From Sedimentibacter sp. MB35-C1 (GTDB lineage Bacteria; Bacillota; Clostridia; Tissierellales; Sedimentibacteraceae), in the NCBI RefSeq assembly GCF_030913635.1, contig NZ_CP133188.1, positions 2,604,001 to 2,668,000 on the forward strand: a stretch of 64,000 nucleotides of DNA. The letters are read 5' to 3'. The notes beneath the pieces were generated by a model. It did not search any database, was not told the origin of the DNA, and was given only the letters and a program-made list of their open reading frames with translations. Below are positions 8,502 to 16,937 of the stretch, piece after piece (within the stretch, counting starts at the first letter, position 1; every line of letters starts with the position of its first letter). A program made the position numbers and the translations under genes.

Positions 8502-9581
8502 TTATAAATTATTTTTTATATACCTACAATCCATGTCAAAGCCAAAAAACCTAGGATTTAAAATACTAAGTCCTTTTTCGGTTTTCCATAAATTATGAGC
8601 TTCAAAGCCTAGCACCGCAACTTTATCGCCAATTTTGCAATTTGGATTTGTTATGGGGTATCCCGTTGAATTCTCTACCACGCAGATCAAGTCAGGACAA
8701 GTAATATACGGTGCATCATTTTTCCACGAAATCATGTTTTCATTTTTGTACCATATCCTAAATTTATCATTTTCAAAATTTTCGATTCCGTTTATGTCAA
8801 CTGTACCTACCGTAAATCCGTCTACTATTTTCCACTGAGCGTCTGATACAACTCCTTCAAATAAAAAGTATCCTTCAGCAGCTGAAATAATTTCTTCAAC
8901 AGGATCAAGCCCATTTTCCATAGCTTCTCTTTGAGCTTTTCCAACTTTTCCTGCATAGCTTAAGGCACTAGGTATTACTGATTCTTTAAGCAAATTCCCT
9001 TTTATAGGATGATCTGCCATACCAACAGAACCTTCGGAACCTACAGCCATAAATCTGGATAAAGCCTCTGCTCTTGCATCATCCCTTACTTTTGGAAATA
9101 TCCCTATATCTCCGAACTGTGTGGCAACCGAAAATGGATATATGGGCTTACCCGTGACGAAGTAAGTGGAAAATTGAAGCTCCGGAACTGCTCGTCCGGC
9201 AGCATCGCAATCAACAATATATTTTCCCATTTCTGCAGCTGCCGCCATAGCCTGTCCCGTATTTCCTCCGCCGTATTCTATAGAAACTACGCCGTCGAAT
9301 TCTACATTCATATATTTTTCCAGAGCATTAACAGCCAAGACCAATTCATTTGAAAGCTCTTTTTTTTCCTCATTGGGACTAACACTTCCACAAAAATATG
9401 GATTTATGTAATATTTTTCTTCACTTATTTCACAAAAATCCAGGAGCTTAAATTCGTATCCCTGACTAAATGCAGTCCTTACTGCCTCCAATCCCTCTTC
9501 CAAAGAACCGCCTCCACCAGTTCCAAGTATTGTGCACCCAACAAGTATGTCTTCAATGTCTTTTAAATTCAATACTTTCAT
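8502..9581 (-). CDS. DUF917 (S-Me-THD-like) family protein, first gene of the operon
   Basis: 359 residues. It shares with the copy at 790-1896 the GTGGGGSLEEG loop, NPYFCGS, EYGGGNTG, DCDAAGRAVPELQ, the FGD motif, DDARAE, WYKNENMISWKN and NPRFFGFDMDCRYI. Outside these blocks the two differ widely, so they are old paralogues and not a recent duplication. It is the promoter-proximal gene, 11 bases before the binding-protein gene. Start ATG 9581 has an excellent AAAGGAGG site. Two DUF917 proteins bracketing one transporter suggests two steps or two subunits; a heteromer is possible but not shown. Confidence 0.85.
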   Translation of the reverse strand: MKVLNLKDIEDILVGCTILGTGGGGSLEEGLEAVRTAFSQGYEFKLLDFCEISEEKYYINPYFCGSVSPNEEKKELSNELVLAVNALEKYMNVEFDGVVSIEYGGGNTGQAMAAAAEMGKYIVDCDAAGRAVPELQFSTYFVTGKPIYPFSVATQFGDIGIFPKVRDDARAEALSRFMAVGSEGSVGMADHPIKGNLLKESVIPSALSYAGKVGKAQREAMENGLDPVEEIISAAEGYFLFEGVVSDAQWKIVDGFTVGTVDINGIENFENDKFRIWYKNENMISWKNDAPYITCPDLICVVENSTGYPITNPNCKIGDKVAVLGFEAHNLWKTEKGLSILNPRFFGFDMDCRYIKNNL

Positions 9582-9966
9582 GACAACCTCCTTTTATTCA
9601 ACAAAATTAGTAGATTCGTATCAGCTTATGCATATAAATACATTTATGCATTTTTTATAATTATTAAACCGCTTTTAAAACCCTCCTATGAATTATCCTT
9701 TTAAATTAGATTTTTCAATATATAATCATAGGTTTCAACAATTAATATGTATTTAATAAAATACAACTGTGTTTCTAAAAAAAATAGTGTATTTTTACTT
9801 ATGCGTATTTTATTATAAATATATTTGTTTTGTATTATATATTATATATTTTCAATTGTCTTTGTAATTTTTATAAAAATATGCTAATTTTTTTGTAGTA
9901 TTTTAAAAACTCTGGAATTTCTAGTTTGTTTATAGTAAAATAGTTAGATAAATCGGAGGAAATACA
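9582..9966. promoter_or_regulatory. Divergent control region between the DUF917-ABC operon and the PucR-type regulator
   Basis: 385 very AT-rich bases with no open frame. Two direct copies of TTATGCAT lie at 9626-9633 and 9644-9651 (18 bases apart), just upstream of the operon, and a related TTATGCGT at 9799-9806. These are candidate operator sites for the divergent regulator. On the plus strand a TAAAAT box at about 9937 could serve the regulator, but its -35 is poor. No convincing -10/-35 pair stands out for the minus-strand operon, which would fit activator-dependent transcription. Confidence 0.4.
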
Positions 9967-11109
9967 ATGTCAGTTACCATACATAATTTACTATCAATAG
10001 ATTTGTTTAAAGATGCAAAAATTGCTGCCGGAAGCAGTGGTTTAAATAATGAGATAGGAAGAATCAATTTTATAGACTGTCCCTTTCCTGATGACATCAG
10101 AAGCAGCGGACTGATAAATAAAGGAGATCTTTTTATTAACAGCTTTTATATTGCAGGAGACGACGAAGATATGCTGTTTGATTTTATAAATGCATACATT
10201 GACTGCAAATGCTCCGGAACGTTTATCATTACCGAATATATAAAAAAACTTCCTCAAAAAATAGAAGATCTTTGCAATATGCATAATTTCCCTGTTGTTT
10301 TTATTGATCCTGATATTCCATATGCGGAAATAATCAAAACAACAATGGAAATGATTCTTTCTGACAAATCAGAAACAATTTTTGAAATGAAAATAGAGAG
10401 GATTTTATCAAATAATGTAAGTAAAAAGACAATAATAGACACTGCCCATGAAATAATAAAAAATTTCAGAAGCAATTATGTTTCCTTATATGTAAGTCCG
10501 GACGATTTTTCTGGAGTAAAAAAACAGATGAGTGTTGCAACAATAAAAAATATAAATGCAATTGAACCTGTAACATATAAAAAAGGAATGTTTTTGATAA
10601 TTAATCTTGATAAGTTGTCTTTACTACCGTCATATATCGAACAATCAGAATCAATATTAAAAAATTTTTTTAGCAGATATAATATAGGCATAAGCAACAC
10701 ATTCAACGAAGTCGAAAACTTTAATATATGTCTGAGACAGTCTCTTCTGTCTTATGAAATATCAAAAATATTAGAAGGAAATACTGTATATTACAAGGAT
10801 ATAAGCCTTTATAAAATATTATATCCTTTAAAAAATTCAGATGTTTTGATGGATTTTTATTCGGATGTTATAGAACCGCTGACAAAAGATGTCAGCAACG
10901 ATAAAAATGAATTAATAAATACTATTGAGGCATATTTAAATTGCGACGGTGATTTTAAAAAAACAGCCGCTTTGATAAACCAGCATGAAAATACCGTGAG
11001 ATACAGAATTTCAAAGGCAAAACGACTGCTTAACCTTGAGAATAACAATTTTAAATTTATTGAACAGGTTTCAATAGCTCTGAAAATAAAAAATATATTA
11101 AGATTGTAA
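9967..11109 (+). CDS. PucR-family transcriptional regulator
   Basis: 380 residues. Residues about 6-130 form the PucR N-terminal domain (LLSIDLFKDAKIAAGSSGL, then VVFIDPDIPYAEI). The C-terminus from about 315 carries the PucR helix-turn-helix: LINTIEAYLNCDGDFKKTA, then ENTVRYRISKAKRLL, a motif repeated throughout this family and in CdaR. PucR proteins activate purine, nucleobase or amino-acid-derivative catabolism in response to the substrate. It is divergent from the DUF917-ABC operon, so that operon is its likely target. Start ATG 9967 follows CGGAGGAAA. Confidence 0.9.
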   Translation: MSVTIHNLLSIDLFKDAKIAAGSSGLNNEIGRINFIDCPFPDDIRSSGLINKGDLFINSFYIAGDDEDMLFDFINAYIDCKCSGTFIITEYIKKLPQKIEDLCNMHNFPVVFIDPDIPYAEIIKTTMEMILSDKSETIFEMKIERILSNNVSKKTIIDTAHEIIKNFRSNYVSLYVSPDDFSGVKKQMSVATIKNINAIEPVTYKKGMFLIINLDKLSLLPSYIEQSESILKNFFSRYNIGISNTFNEVENFNICLRQSLLSYEISKILEGNTVYYKDISLYKILYPLKNSDVLMDFYSDVIEPLTKDVSNDKNELINTIEAYLNCDGDFKKTAALINQHENTVRYRISKAKRLLNLENNNFKFIEQVSIALKIKNILRL

Positions 11110-11141
11110 AATAGCTTCTTAAATAAAAGTCGTAGAAGTGA

Positions 11142-11238
11142 CAGGCTGTTTGAAAATTTGTTAAAAATGCAAAGTATTTCATGCATTAATAAATACACTG
11201 CAAAAATAGGTGGAAAAACGAATTTTTTCAACAGTCTG
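11142..11238. repeat. 97-bp imperfect inverted-repeat element (MITE-like or bidirectional terminator)
   Basis: The outer arms CAGGCTGTTTGAAAATTTG (from 11142) and the reverse complement of 11220-11238 (CAGACTGTTGAAAAAATTC) match with few changes. A second nested pair lies inside: TGCAAAGTATTT (11168-11179) against AAATACACTGCA (11191-11202). The whole could fold into one long hairpin. It lies between the convergent ends of the regulator and the histidine kinase genes, so a terminator role is possible, but the arms are longer and the loop larger than the other terminators in this window. Confidence 0.5.
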
Positions 11239-11249
11239 AAACTATAATA

Positions 11250-12620
11250 CTAATCTAATGCGTTAAAGCAAAGAATGAACTTTGTTCCATTATTCTCTTC
11301 ACTTTCTACTTCAATTGACCCAGAGTGCAGAGTTAATATATTTTTGACAATTGTTAGCCCAATACCTGAACCTTCTGTTTCGTGCCTGCTCTTATCACCT
11401 CTGTACAGACGCTCAAATATAAAAGGCAGATCTTCTGTCTTTATTCCTATTCCGTTATCTGCTACCTCAACAAATATTTTTTTACCTTTTGCATATACAT
11501 TTATGGATATTTTTCCGTTTTTTTCTGAAAACTTTATCGCGTTATTTACTAAATTAATAAACACCTGCTTTAATCTGTCTGAATCCCCTAATATGAAATA
11601 ATTTGTGTCTCTTTCCTTTATCAAGTCAATTGAAATATGTTTTTTTTCAGATTCCATGAGAAAATCATCATATAAGCTTTCTATAAGCCCAAAAAGTTCT
11701 ATGGCATAAAAATTCAGCTTGAGACTTTCTGTTTCAAATTCTTTAAGTTTCTCTAAATTGTTTAAAAGTTTTCCAAAGCGTATAATTTCATCATTAAGTT
11801 TGTTCAGCCTCGCCTGTGTAACAGGAAAAACCCCGTCAATCATAGCTTCAAAATTATTTTGCATAACATTCAGGGGCGTCCTGATTTCATGATTTATATC
11901 TGATATAAGCCTTTTTCTTATCATATCCTGCTTATTAAGTTTATCAGCAAGAATATTGATGCTATTCCTTAGATCCCTTATTTCTTCTATGTCTGTCTGA
12001 ATACTCGCTTTTTCTTCGAAGTGACCTTTTGAAAGGTTGACGGACATACCGGCAACTTCTTTTATAGGGTCTGAAAACTGTTTGGACAGGTATAAACTTG
12101 CTGCAGTTATAATAATTAAAGTTAATACACCACTTGCAATGATACTTTTATTGACTGATGTTTGAAAAAGAACATCCTCCTCTGTTATGAGGAGAGGTGC
12201 ATACTGCCCTATCTCTACATATCCCACTATTTCATCGTTGTATTCAAGCCCAAATTTCTTTGTTGTATACACACCTTCATCCTGCACCTTCATATGCTTA
12301 AGATTTATTTCATTTTTTATGTCCATGGGATTCATTCCCCAAACCAAAGTATTTCTTTCATCATACAGTGTCAAAATATAGTTGCTCATGTAAGCCTCGT
12401 GCATAAGCTCTATTCCGGAATATTCACTCCATTTTCCGTCCTTTTTATATGCTTCCTCCAAATATGAAACTATCCTTTCATATCTTTTATTTTGCACATC
12501 GGCCATATATTCTTTAAATATACCTTTAATCGTTAAATTAATAAACAGCATTATGAGAACAATTGCTGCAAAAGAACACAAGAATAATATTATACTAATT
12601 TTTTTTCTTATTGTAGTCAT
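11250..12620 (-). CDS. Membrane sensor histidine kinase
   Basis: 456 residues. First membrane span about 8-30, an extracellular sensor region about 31-155, second span about 158-178, HAMP linker to about 232, then the phospho-acceptor box SDINHEIRTPLN with His244, and an HATPase domain with N box (NLVNNAIKFS), G1 (VADNGIGI), F box and G2 (GSGIGLTI). It is a classical kinase partnered with the OmpR-type regulator whose stop codon overlaps its start (TGATG). The signal is unknown; the sensor domain has no recognised motif. Confidence 0.93.
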   Translation of the reverse strand: MTTIRKKISIILFLCSFAAIVLIMLFINLTIKGIFKEYMADVQNKRYERIVSYLEEAYKKDGKWSEYSGIELMHEAYMSNYILTLYDERNTLVWGMNPMDIKNEINLKHMKVQDEGVYTTKKFGLEYNDEIVGYVEIGQYAPLLITEEDVLFQTSVNKSIIASGVLTLIIITAASLYLSKQFSDPIKEVAGMSVNLSKGHFEEKASIQTDIEEIRDLRNSINILADKLNKQDMIRKRLISDINHEIRTPLNVMQNNFEAMIDGVFPVTQARLNKLNDEIIRFGKLLNNLEKLKEFETESLKLNFYAIELFGLIESLYDDFLMESEKKHISIDLIKERDTNYFILGDSDRLKQVFINLVNNAIKFSEKNGKISINVYAKGKKIFVEVADNGIGIKTEDLPFIFERLYRGDKSRHETEGSGIGLTIVKNILTLHSGSIEVESEENNGTKFILCFNALD

Positions 12621-13303
12621 CAGTATTCACCGCTAAATTTATATCCGACTTTTGTAACGGTAATTATATACTTAGGTTTTTTAGTATCTTCTTCAATTTT
12701 TTTTCGAAGATTTTTTATATGAACATCTATCGTCCTATCATATCCATTAAAATCCAACCCAAAAATTTTGCTAATTATCTGCTCCCTAGATAACACATTC
12801 CCCCTGTTAGCAGCTAAAAGATGCAATATATTGAATTCATTTGGAGTAAGCCAAATTTCCTTTCCATTGACACTGGCTATTCTTTTGCCATAATTTATTT
12901 TTAAATTTCCGTCATCATAAAAAGACTCACCGTTATTATCCTTATCAAGCCTCCTAAATAATGCATTTACTCTTGCAGTAAGCTCCCTTGGGCTGAACGG
13001 CTTTACCAAGTATTCGTCAGCTCCTATATTTAATCCATCTATTTTTTCCTCAATAGACCCTTTTGCAGTAAGCATGAATATATGAACATCAGATTTTTCC
13101 CTTATTATTTTACACACTTCTTCCCCACAAATGTCAGGAAGCATCAAATCCAGTATTATTAAACTGATATCATTTTTTCTTGCAAGCTCTATTCCTTCTA
13201 ATCCTCTGGATTTCAAGAACACATGATATCCTTCTTTTTCCAAATACGCACAGATAACATCAGAAACTCTTTCGTCATCTTCTATCACTAATATATTTTT
13301 CAT
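12620..13303 (-). CDS. OmpR/PhoB-family response regulator
   Basis: 227 residues. Receiver domain at 1-115 with the acidic pair (EDD at 8-10), phospho-acceptor Asp52 in ILDLMLPD, and the conserved Lys in VKPFSPREL. The C-terminal winged helix contains LTPNEFNILHLLAANRG and the recognition-helix region YDRTIDVHIKNLRKKI. Start ATG 13303 follows GGAGAG. It is the first gene of the two-gene operon; targets are unknown. Confidence 0.95.
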   Translation of the reverse strand: MKNILVIEDDERVSDVICAYLEKEGYHVFLKSRGLEGIELARKNDISLIILDLMLPDICGEEVCKIIREKSDVHIFMLTAKGSIEEKIDGLNIGADEYLVKPFSPRELTARVNALFRRLDKDNNGESFYDDGNLKINYGKRIASVNGKEIWLTPNEFNILHLLAANRGNVLSREQIISKIFGLDFNGYDRTIDVHIKNLRKKIEEDTKKPKYIITVTKVGYKFSGEY

Positions 13304-13329
13304 AACAGCTCTCCAAAAATGTTAGTTAT

Positions 13330-13358
13330 AATATAAGTTGTTATGCTGTCATTGTCAA
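13330..13358 (-). promoter_or_regulatory. Sigma-A promoter of the two-component operon
   Basis: On the minus strand, -35 TTGACA (13353-13358), 17-base spacer, -10 TATATT (13330-13335). The gene start is 27 bases downstream of the -10. Confidence 0.75.
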
Positions 13359-13751
13359 TGCTTAATAATTATTTCACACTAGGCCTTGAAGATTCATAAA
13401 ATATATAGAGTCTTACCGCACTCTCATCATCTTTGGTAATTAGCAATATGACATTTCAGCATTTTTTGCTTATTTTTACCTTTTATAAATATCTATAAAT
13501 TTATTATAATTAAATTATCAATTTTTATATATTTTCTTCATAAAATCTTTATATTTGTACATTATAATATTAGTATAAGAGCAAAAAAATTAACTTCATG
13601 ATTAAATATTGCAGAATTTTTTAACAGCTGTCAAGCAGGCAAAAACCTTAAGAACAGCCGTTGGGTTGCTGCTCTTTAAACAAAAATAATTGCAATCCAA
13701 AGAAATTAATTTATTAATCACTATTTAATCAAAAATCTCCTAATATAAGTT
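13359..13751. other. Intergenic, no gene seen; contains one weak hairpin
   Basis: About 390 AT-rich bases with many stops in all frames. A 9-bp near-perfect stem with a 9-base loop lies at 13650-13676 (AAGAACAGC against GCTGCTCTT); on the minus strand the one imperfect pair is a G-U. It is not followed by a clear T-run, so I do not call it a terminator. Confidence 0.4.
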
Positions 13752-13791
13752 AAAATAAGACCATGGTTGTGCTGGATTATGGTCTTATTTT
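13752..13791. terminator. Perfect 13-bp hairpin, bidirectional terminator-like
   Basis: Arms AAAATAAGACCAT (13752-13764) and ATGGTCTTATTTT (13779-13791) are exact inverted copies with a 14-base loop; both sides give a T-rich 3' run. No intact gene ends here, so it may be left over from a lost gene upstream. Confidence 0.6.
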
Positions 13792-13848
13792 ATTATGCAA
13801 ATATCTTATGCATTTATTAAATAAAATCATTGCCTTTTTCCATGATAG

Positions 13849-14085
13849 TTGTTCGTAACAGGAGCTATTCCTTTCGCAGCTACACTTATAATCTACGTAA
13901 TTTTTTCAAAAAATAATTCTGCTAAAATATTAAACACGGTACTGCTAAGCAGTGTAGAAAACAATTTTAATCTTAGGTATATAACAGCATTCCCTGCTTT
14001 ACTTATATTTATTTTGACATTTTTCAAAAAAATGTAATATTTTTTATGTTTTTAAGTGCAATTGCCTTCATTGGAGTCTGCAGTT
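13849..14085 (+). pseudogene. Decayed membrane-transporter fragment (NhaC-like antiporter is a guess)
   Basis: An open stretch of 62 codons begins with a TTG just after an in-frame stop, and has no ribosome site. It contains two hydrophobic segments, GAIPFAATLIIYVIF and YITAFPALLIFILTFFKK, joined by a polar linker. The spacing and the ITA-P-LL-hydrophobic pattern recall the NhaC-type antiporter core. A further hydrophobic stretch (MFLSAIAFIGVC from 14046) continues in another frame, as if after a frameshift. I infer a remnant of a longer membrane protein. Small independent gene is possible but less likely. Confidence 0.3.
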
Positions 14086-14118
14086 AAAAGTATGTAACAG
14101 CTCAACTGACAAACACAA

Positions 14119-14157
14119 TAAAAAAATCTCACAATCATTACAATTATGAGACTTATT
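14119..14157 (-). terminator. Intrinsic terminator of the LysM-GH18 gene
   Basis: Minus strand: TCTCATAAT, 7-base loop, ATTGTGAGA, then TTTTTTT. One G-U pair in the 9-bp stem. It lies about 65 bases after the stop codon of the gene at 14223. Confidence 0.75.
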
Positions 14158-14222
14158 TTAATTTATACAAATTACTTCATACTTCATTCCATATTTATCA
14201 ATATTTTACTTTTGTTTTTAAA

Positions 14223-15494
14223 TTACAGCTTTTTAATATCAAAATTGTCTTCAAGCAATACCCAGTTTTGTCTAAATGGAAACCCGAGTCCCCAGTAGCT
14301 TATACCTTTTAATCCATATTCCTTTGCTGTATCAAATTTTGCCTGAGCGCTTCTTGCGTCCTCGAACCAAACTTCATGCGCATTTCCTTCATCGTCAGTA
14401 TAACGAAAAAACGGCGATTGAGCCATATAATCATATTGTATCTGCGCATTATGAGCATATGCCCTATTCATTGCTTCCTCAACACTGATTGTTTCAGCCT
14501 CTTTACCGGGCAAAAAAGGCACTTCCCAATCTCGCGCGTAAATTTGGAATCCCATAAGTATTTTATCTTTTGGAATAACCGTTACAGCATAATCTAAGAC
14601 CTTTTCAATTTCATTTATTGGAGATATGGCTCTGGGCTGACCGCCTCTCCATCCCCACTCATAAGTCATTAAAACTACAAAATCCGCCAATTTCCCGTGC
14701 TCCAAATAATCATGTGCTTCATATAAAAGACCTTTTTGATCAGCACTTGTTTTTGGTGCTAATGATGTTGAAACAAAAAAACCTTCATCGTGCAGTCTGT
14801 TAACTGTACTTTCAAGAAACTTATTATATGCTTCACGGTCTTCAGGTAAAACATACTCAAAATCAATGTTTAATCCTTGGTATCCCTTATCTTTCATGGT
14901 GTTAATAATATTTTCCTGAAGTGTGTTTACAATTTCAGGATTGTTAAGCACATTTTTTGCTACATTTCTACCTGCCACATTAACAGTAAAATTAACAATT
15001 GCCATAACCGGGACAATGCCATTAGCTATGGCCTCACCTATGGCAGCTTCATCATCTATCGGCACCAAACTTCCATCTTCTTTTACTAGATATGCAAATG
15101 GACTGAGATATGTAAGCATTTCGCCGACTTCACCTATAACAGGCACAGCCATATCCCCTAAAGTATAAGTAAATGCATTAACCTCAATTTCAGGCTTTTT
15201 CTTCTCCGGAATTGTCAATAACTGCCCTATGTATAAATTATTCGGATTCATAATTTCATTTTCCCACAAAAGATCTTGAACTGATATACCATGCCTTTGA
15301 GCTATCTTCCACGCGCTGTCCCCTGCTCTAACATTATATATATTTTCTTCTGTAGGTATTATGAGCGACTGCCCTACGAGGAGAACATCTGGATTAGGCA
15401 GAGCATTTGCCTCAATTATGGAATCAATATCAACATTGTAATGATCTGCTATCCTCCACAATACATCCCCTCTCTGCACAACATATATGACCAT
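14223..15494 (-). CDS. LysM-GH18 spore cortex/peptidoglycan hydrolase (YaaH/SleL type)
   Basis: 423 residues. Two LysM domains at about 3-47 (YVVQRGDVLWRIADHY...LIIP) and 52-96 (YNVRAGDSAWKIAQRH...LTIP) bind peptidoglycan. A GH18 barrel follows (about 110-420). The catalytic strand reads GLNIDFEY, which keeps the Asp and the acid Glu; the first Asp of the usual DxxDxDxE is Gln. No signal peptide, as in B. subtilis YaaH/SleL, which is delivered to the forespore cortex as an N-acetylglucosaminidase acting in germination. Monocistronic, with its own terminator. Start ATG 15494 follows GGGAGG. Confidence 0.85.
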   Translation of the reverse strand: MVIYVVQRGDVLWRIADHYNVDIDSIIEANALPNPDVLLVGQSLIIPTEENIYNVRAGDSAWKIAQRHGISVQDLLWENEIMNPNNLYIGQLLTIPEKKKPEIEVNAFTYTLGDMAVPVIGEVGEMLTYLSPFAYLVKEDGSLVPIDDEAAIGEAIANGIVPVMAIVNFTVNVAGRNVAKNVLNNPEIVNTLQENIINTMKDKGYQGLNIDFEYVLPEDREAYNKFLESTVNRLHDEGFFVSTSLAPKTSADQKGLLYEAHDYLEHGKLADFVVLMTYEWGWRGGQPRAISPINEIEKVLDYAVTVIPKDKILMGFQIYARDWEVPFLPGKEAETISVEEAMNRAYAHNAQIQYDYMAQSPFFRYTDDEGNAHEVWFEDARSAQAKFDTAKEYGLKGISYWGLGFPFRQNWVLLEDNFDIKKL

Positions 15495-15585
15495 AGAAAC
15501 CTCCCTATATCCCTAGTTATTAATAATATATTCAGTACCATGCTCATAATGATAGATTTCAAAATAAAACAGTAAAATAATGTAC

Positions 15586-15628
15586 AATAAAAAAGCAGTC
15601 ATAAAAAATATATATCTTTTATGACTGC
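15586..15628 (-). terminator. Terminator of the purine operon
   Basis: Perfect 12-bp stem GCAGTCATAAAA / TTTTATGACTGC (15595-15606 and 15617-15628), followed on the minus strand by TTTTTTATTG. It lies 16 bases beyond the purD stop. Confidence 0.9.
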
Positions 15629-15643
15629 CCCAATACTATTATA

Positions 15644-16894
15644 CTATTTTGCTATATCACTTCTAAACTGCATTTTTTCAAATTTAATTTTTAATATATT
15701 TTCATAAACTATTTTTCTTGCATCATCAAGGGTTTTTCCCATAGCTGTTACCGCCATCACCCTGCCGCCGTCAGTAAAAACCTTTCCATCCTCAGCCCTT
15801 GTTCCGCCGTGGAAAATCACAATACTGTCATCCATATCATTCAAGCCCGTAATCTGCTTGCCTTTTTCATAGCTTTCCGGATATCCACCTGATGCAAGAA
15901 CAACCGTTACACATTTGTCGCTACTCCATTGCAAATCCTGCTCAGTCAAATTTCCGTCGATGCATTTTAGCATAATTTCAACCAAGTCGGATTCTAATCT
16001 TGGGAGCACAACCTCTGTTTCCGGGTCTCCAAAGCGCGTATTGTATTCCAAAACCTTAGCTTTGCCTTCTTTAACCATAAGACCGATGAACAGCACTCCT
16101 TTGAAATCCAGTTTTTCCTGTTTAAGCCCTTCCATAGTTCTTTTAAGTATATTTTCTGATATATAACCTTTCAGCTCTTCGGTGTAAATTGTGTTTGGGG
16201 AAAAGCATCCCATCCCGCCTGTATTAAGGCCTTTGTCAAAATCATACGCCTTTTTATAGTCTCTTGCACTCTCCATAGGTATTATTGAATTTCCGTCCAC
16301 AAAGCATAGCAGCGATGCCTCAGTTCCGTCAAGGAATTCTTCAATGACAACCGTATCACCGGCTTCACCGAACTGCTTGTCATTCATCATACTTTTAATA
16401 GACTCTTCGGCTTCTTCCTTAGTGCTGCAAATAACTACTCCCTTGCCTGCCGCCAATCCATCAGCCTTAACTACAATAGGAACTCTGAATTTTGAAAGCC
16501 CTTTTATTGCTGCTTCAGCATCAGTAAATACTTCGTATCCGGCAGTGGGAATATTATATTTTTTCATAAATTCCTTTGAATATGATTTGCTTGCCTCTAG
16601 TTTTGCTCCTTTTTTGCAGGGGCCGAACACTTTGATGTTCCTTTGCTCGAGCATGTCCGTAAGACCTTCACACAACGGCCCTTCCGGTCCTATAACAGTC
16701 AGATCAATCCCGTTTGAAACTGCAAATTCAGTAATTTTATCCAAATTATCAGCTTTTATATCAACACATCGGGCAATTTGAGAAATACCTGCGTTGCCCG
16801 GAGCACAGTAAATCTTTGTTGCTTTGCCGCTTTGTTTTAATTTCCAGCACAATGCATGTTCTCTTGCACCGCTTCCAACAACCAGTATATTCAT
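15644..16894 (-). CDS. purD: Phosphoribosylamine-glycine ligase (GAR synthetase)
   Basis: 416 residues, normal length. The N-terminus MNILVVGSGAREHALCWKL and CAPGNAGI are diagnostic. ATP-grasp domain with VVKADGLAAGKGVV and the TGGMGCFSP loop; C-terminal VLASGGYPESYEKG. It ligates glycine to 5-phosphoribosylamine, step two of de novo purine synthesis. Last gene of the operon, 43 bases after purH. Start follows GGGAGG. Confidence 0.98.
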   Translation of the reverse strand: MNILVVGSGAREHALCWKLKQSGKATKIYCAPGNAGISQIARCVDIKADNLDKITEFAVSNGIDLTVIGPEGPLCEGLTDMLEQRNIKVFGPCKKGAKLEASKSYSKEFMKKYNIPTAGYEVFTDAEAAIKGLSKFRVPIVVKADGLAAGKGVVICSTKEEAEESIKSMMNDKQFGEAGDTVVIEEFLDGTEASLLCFVDGNSIIPMESARDYKKAYDFDKGLNTGGMGCFSPNTIYTEELKGYISENILKRTMEGLKQEKLDFKGVLFIGLMVKEGKAKVLEYNTRFGDPETEVVLPRLESDLVEIMLKCIDGNLTEQDLQWSSDKCVTVVLASGGYPESYEKGKQITGLNDMDDSIVIFHGGTRAEDGKVFTDGGRVMAVTAMGKTLDDARKIVYENILKIKFEKMQFRSDIAK

Positions 16895-16937
16895 AAGTCC
16901 TCCCTGCTTCGATTAATTAATTATTAAGTGTACATGA

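Noticed and set aside
13650-13676. Hairpin AAGAACAGC/GCTGCTCTT as a terminator
   Set aside because: No T-run of useful length on either side and no gene ending nearby.
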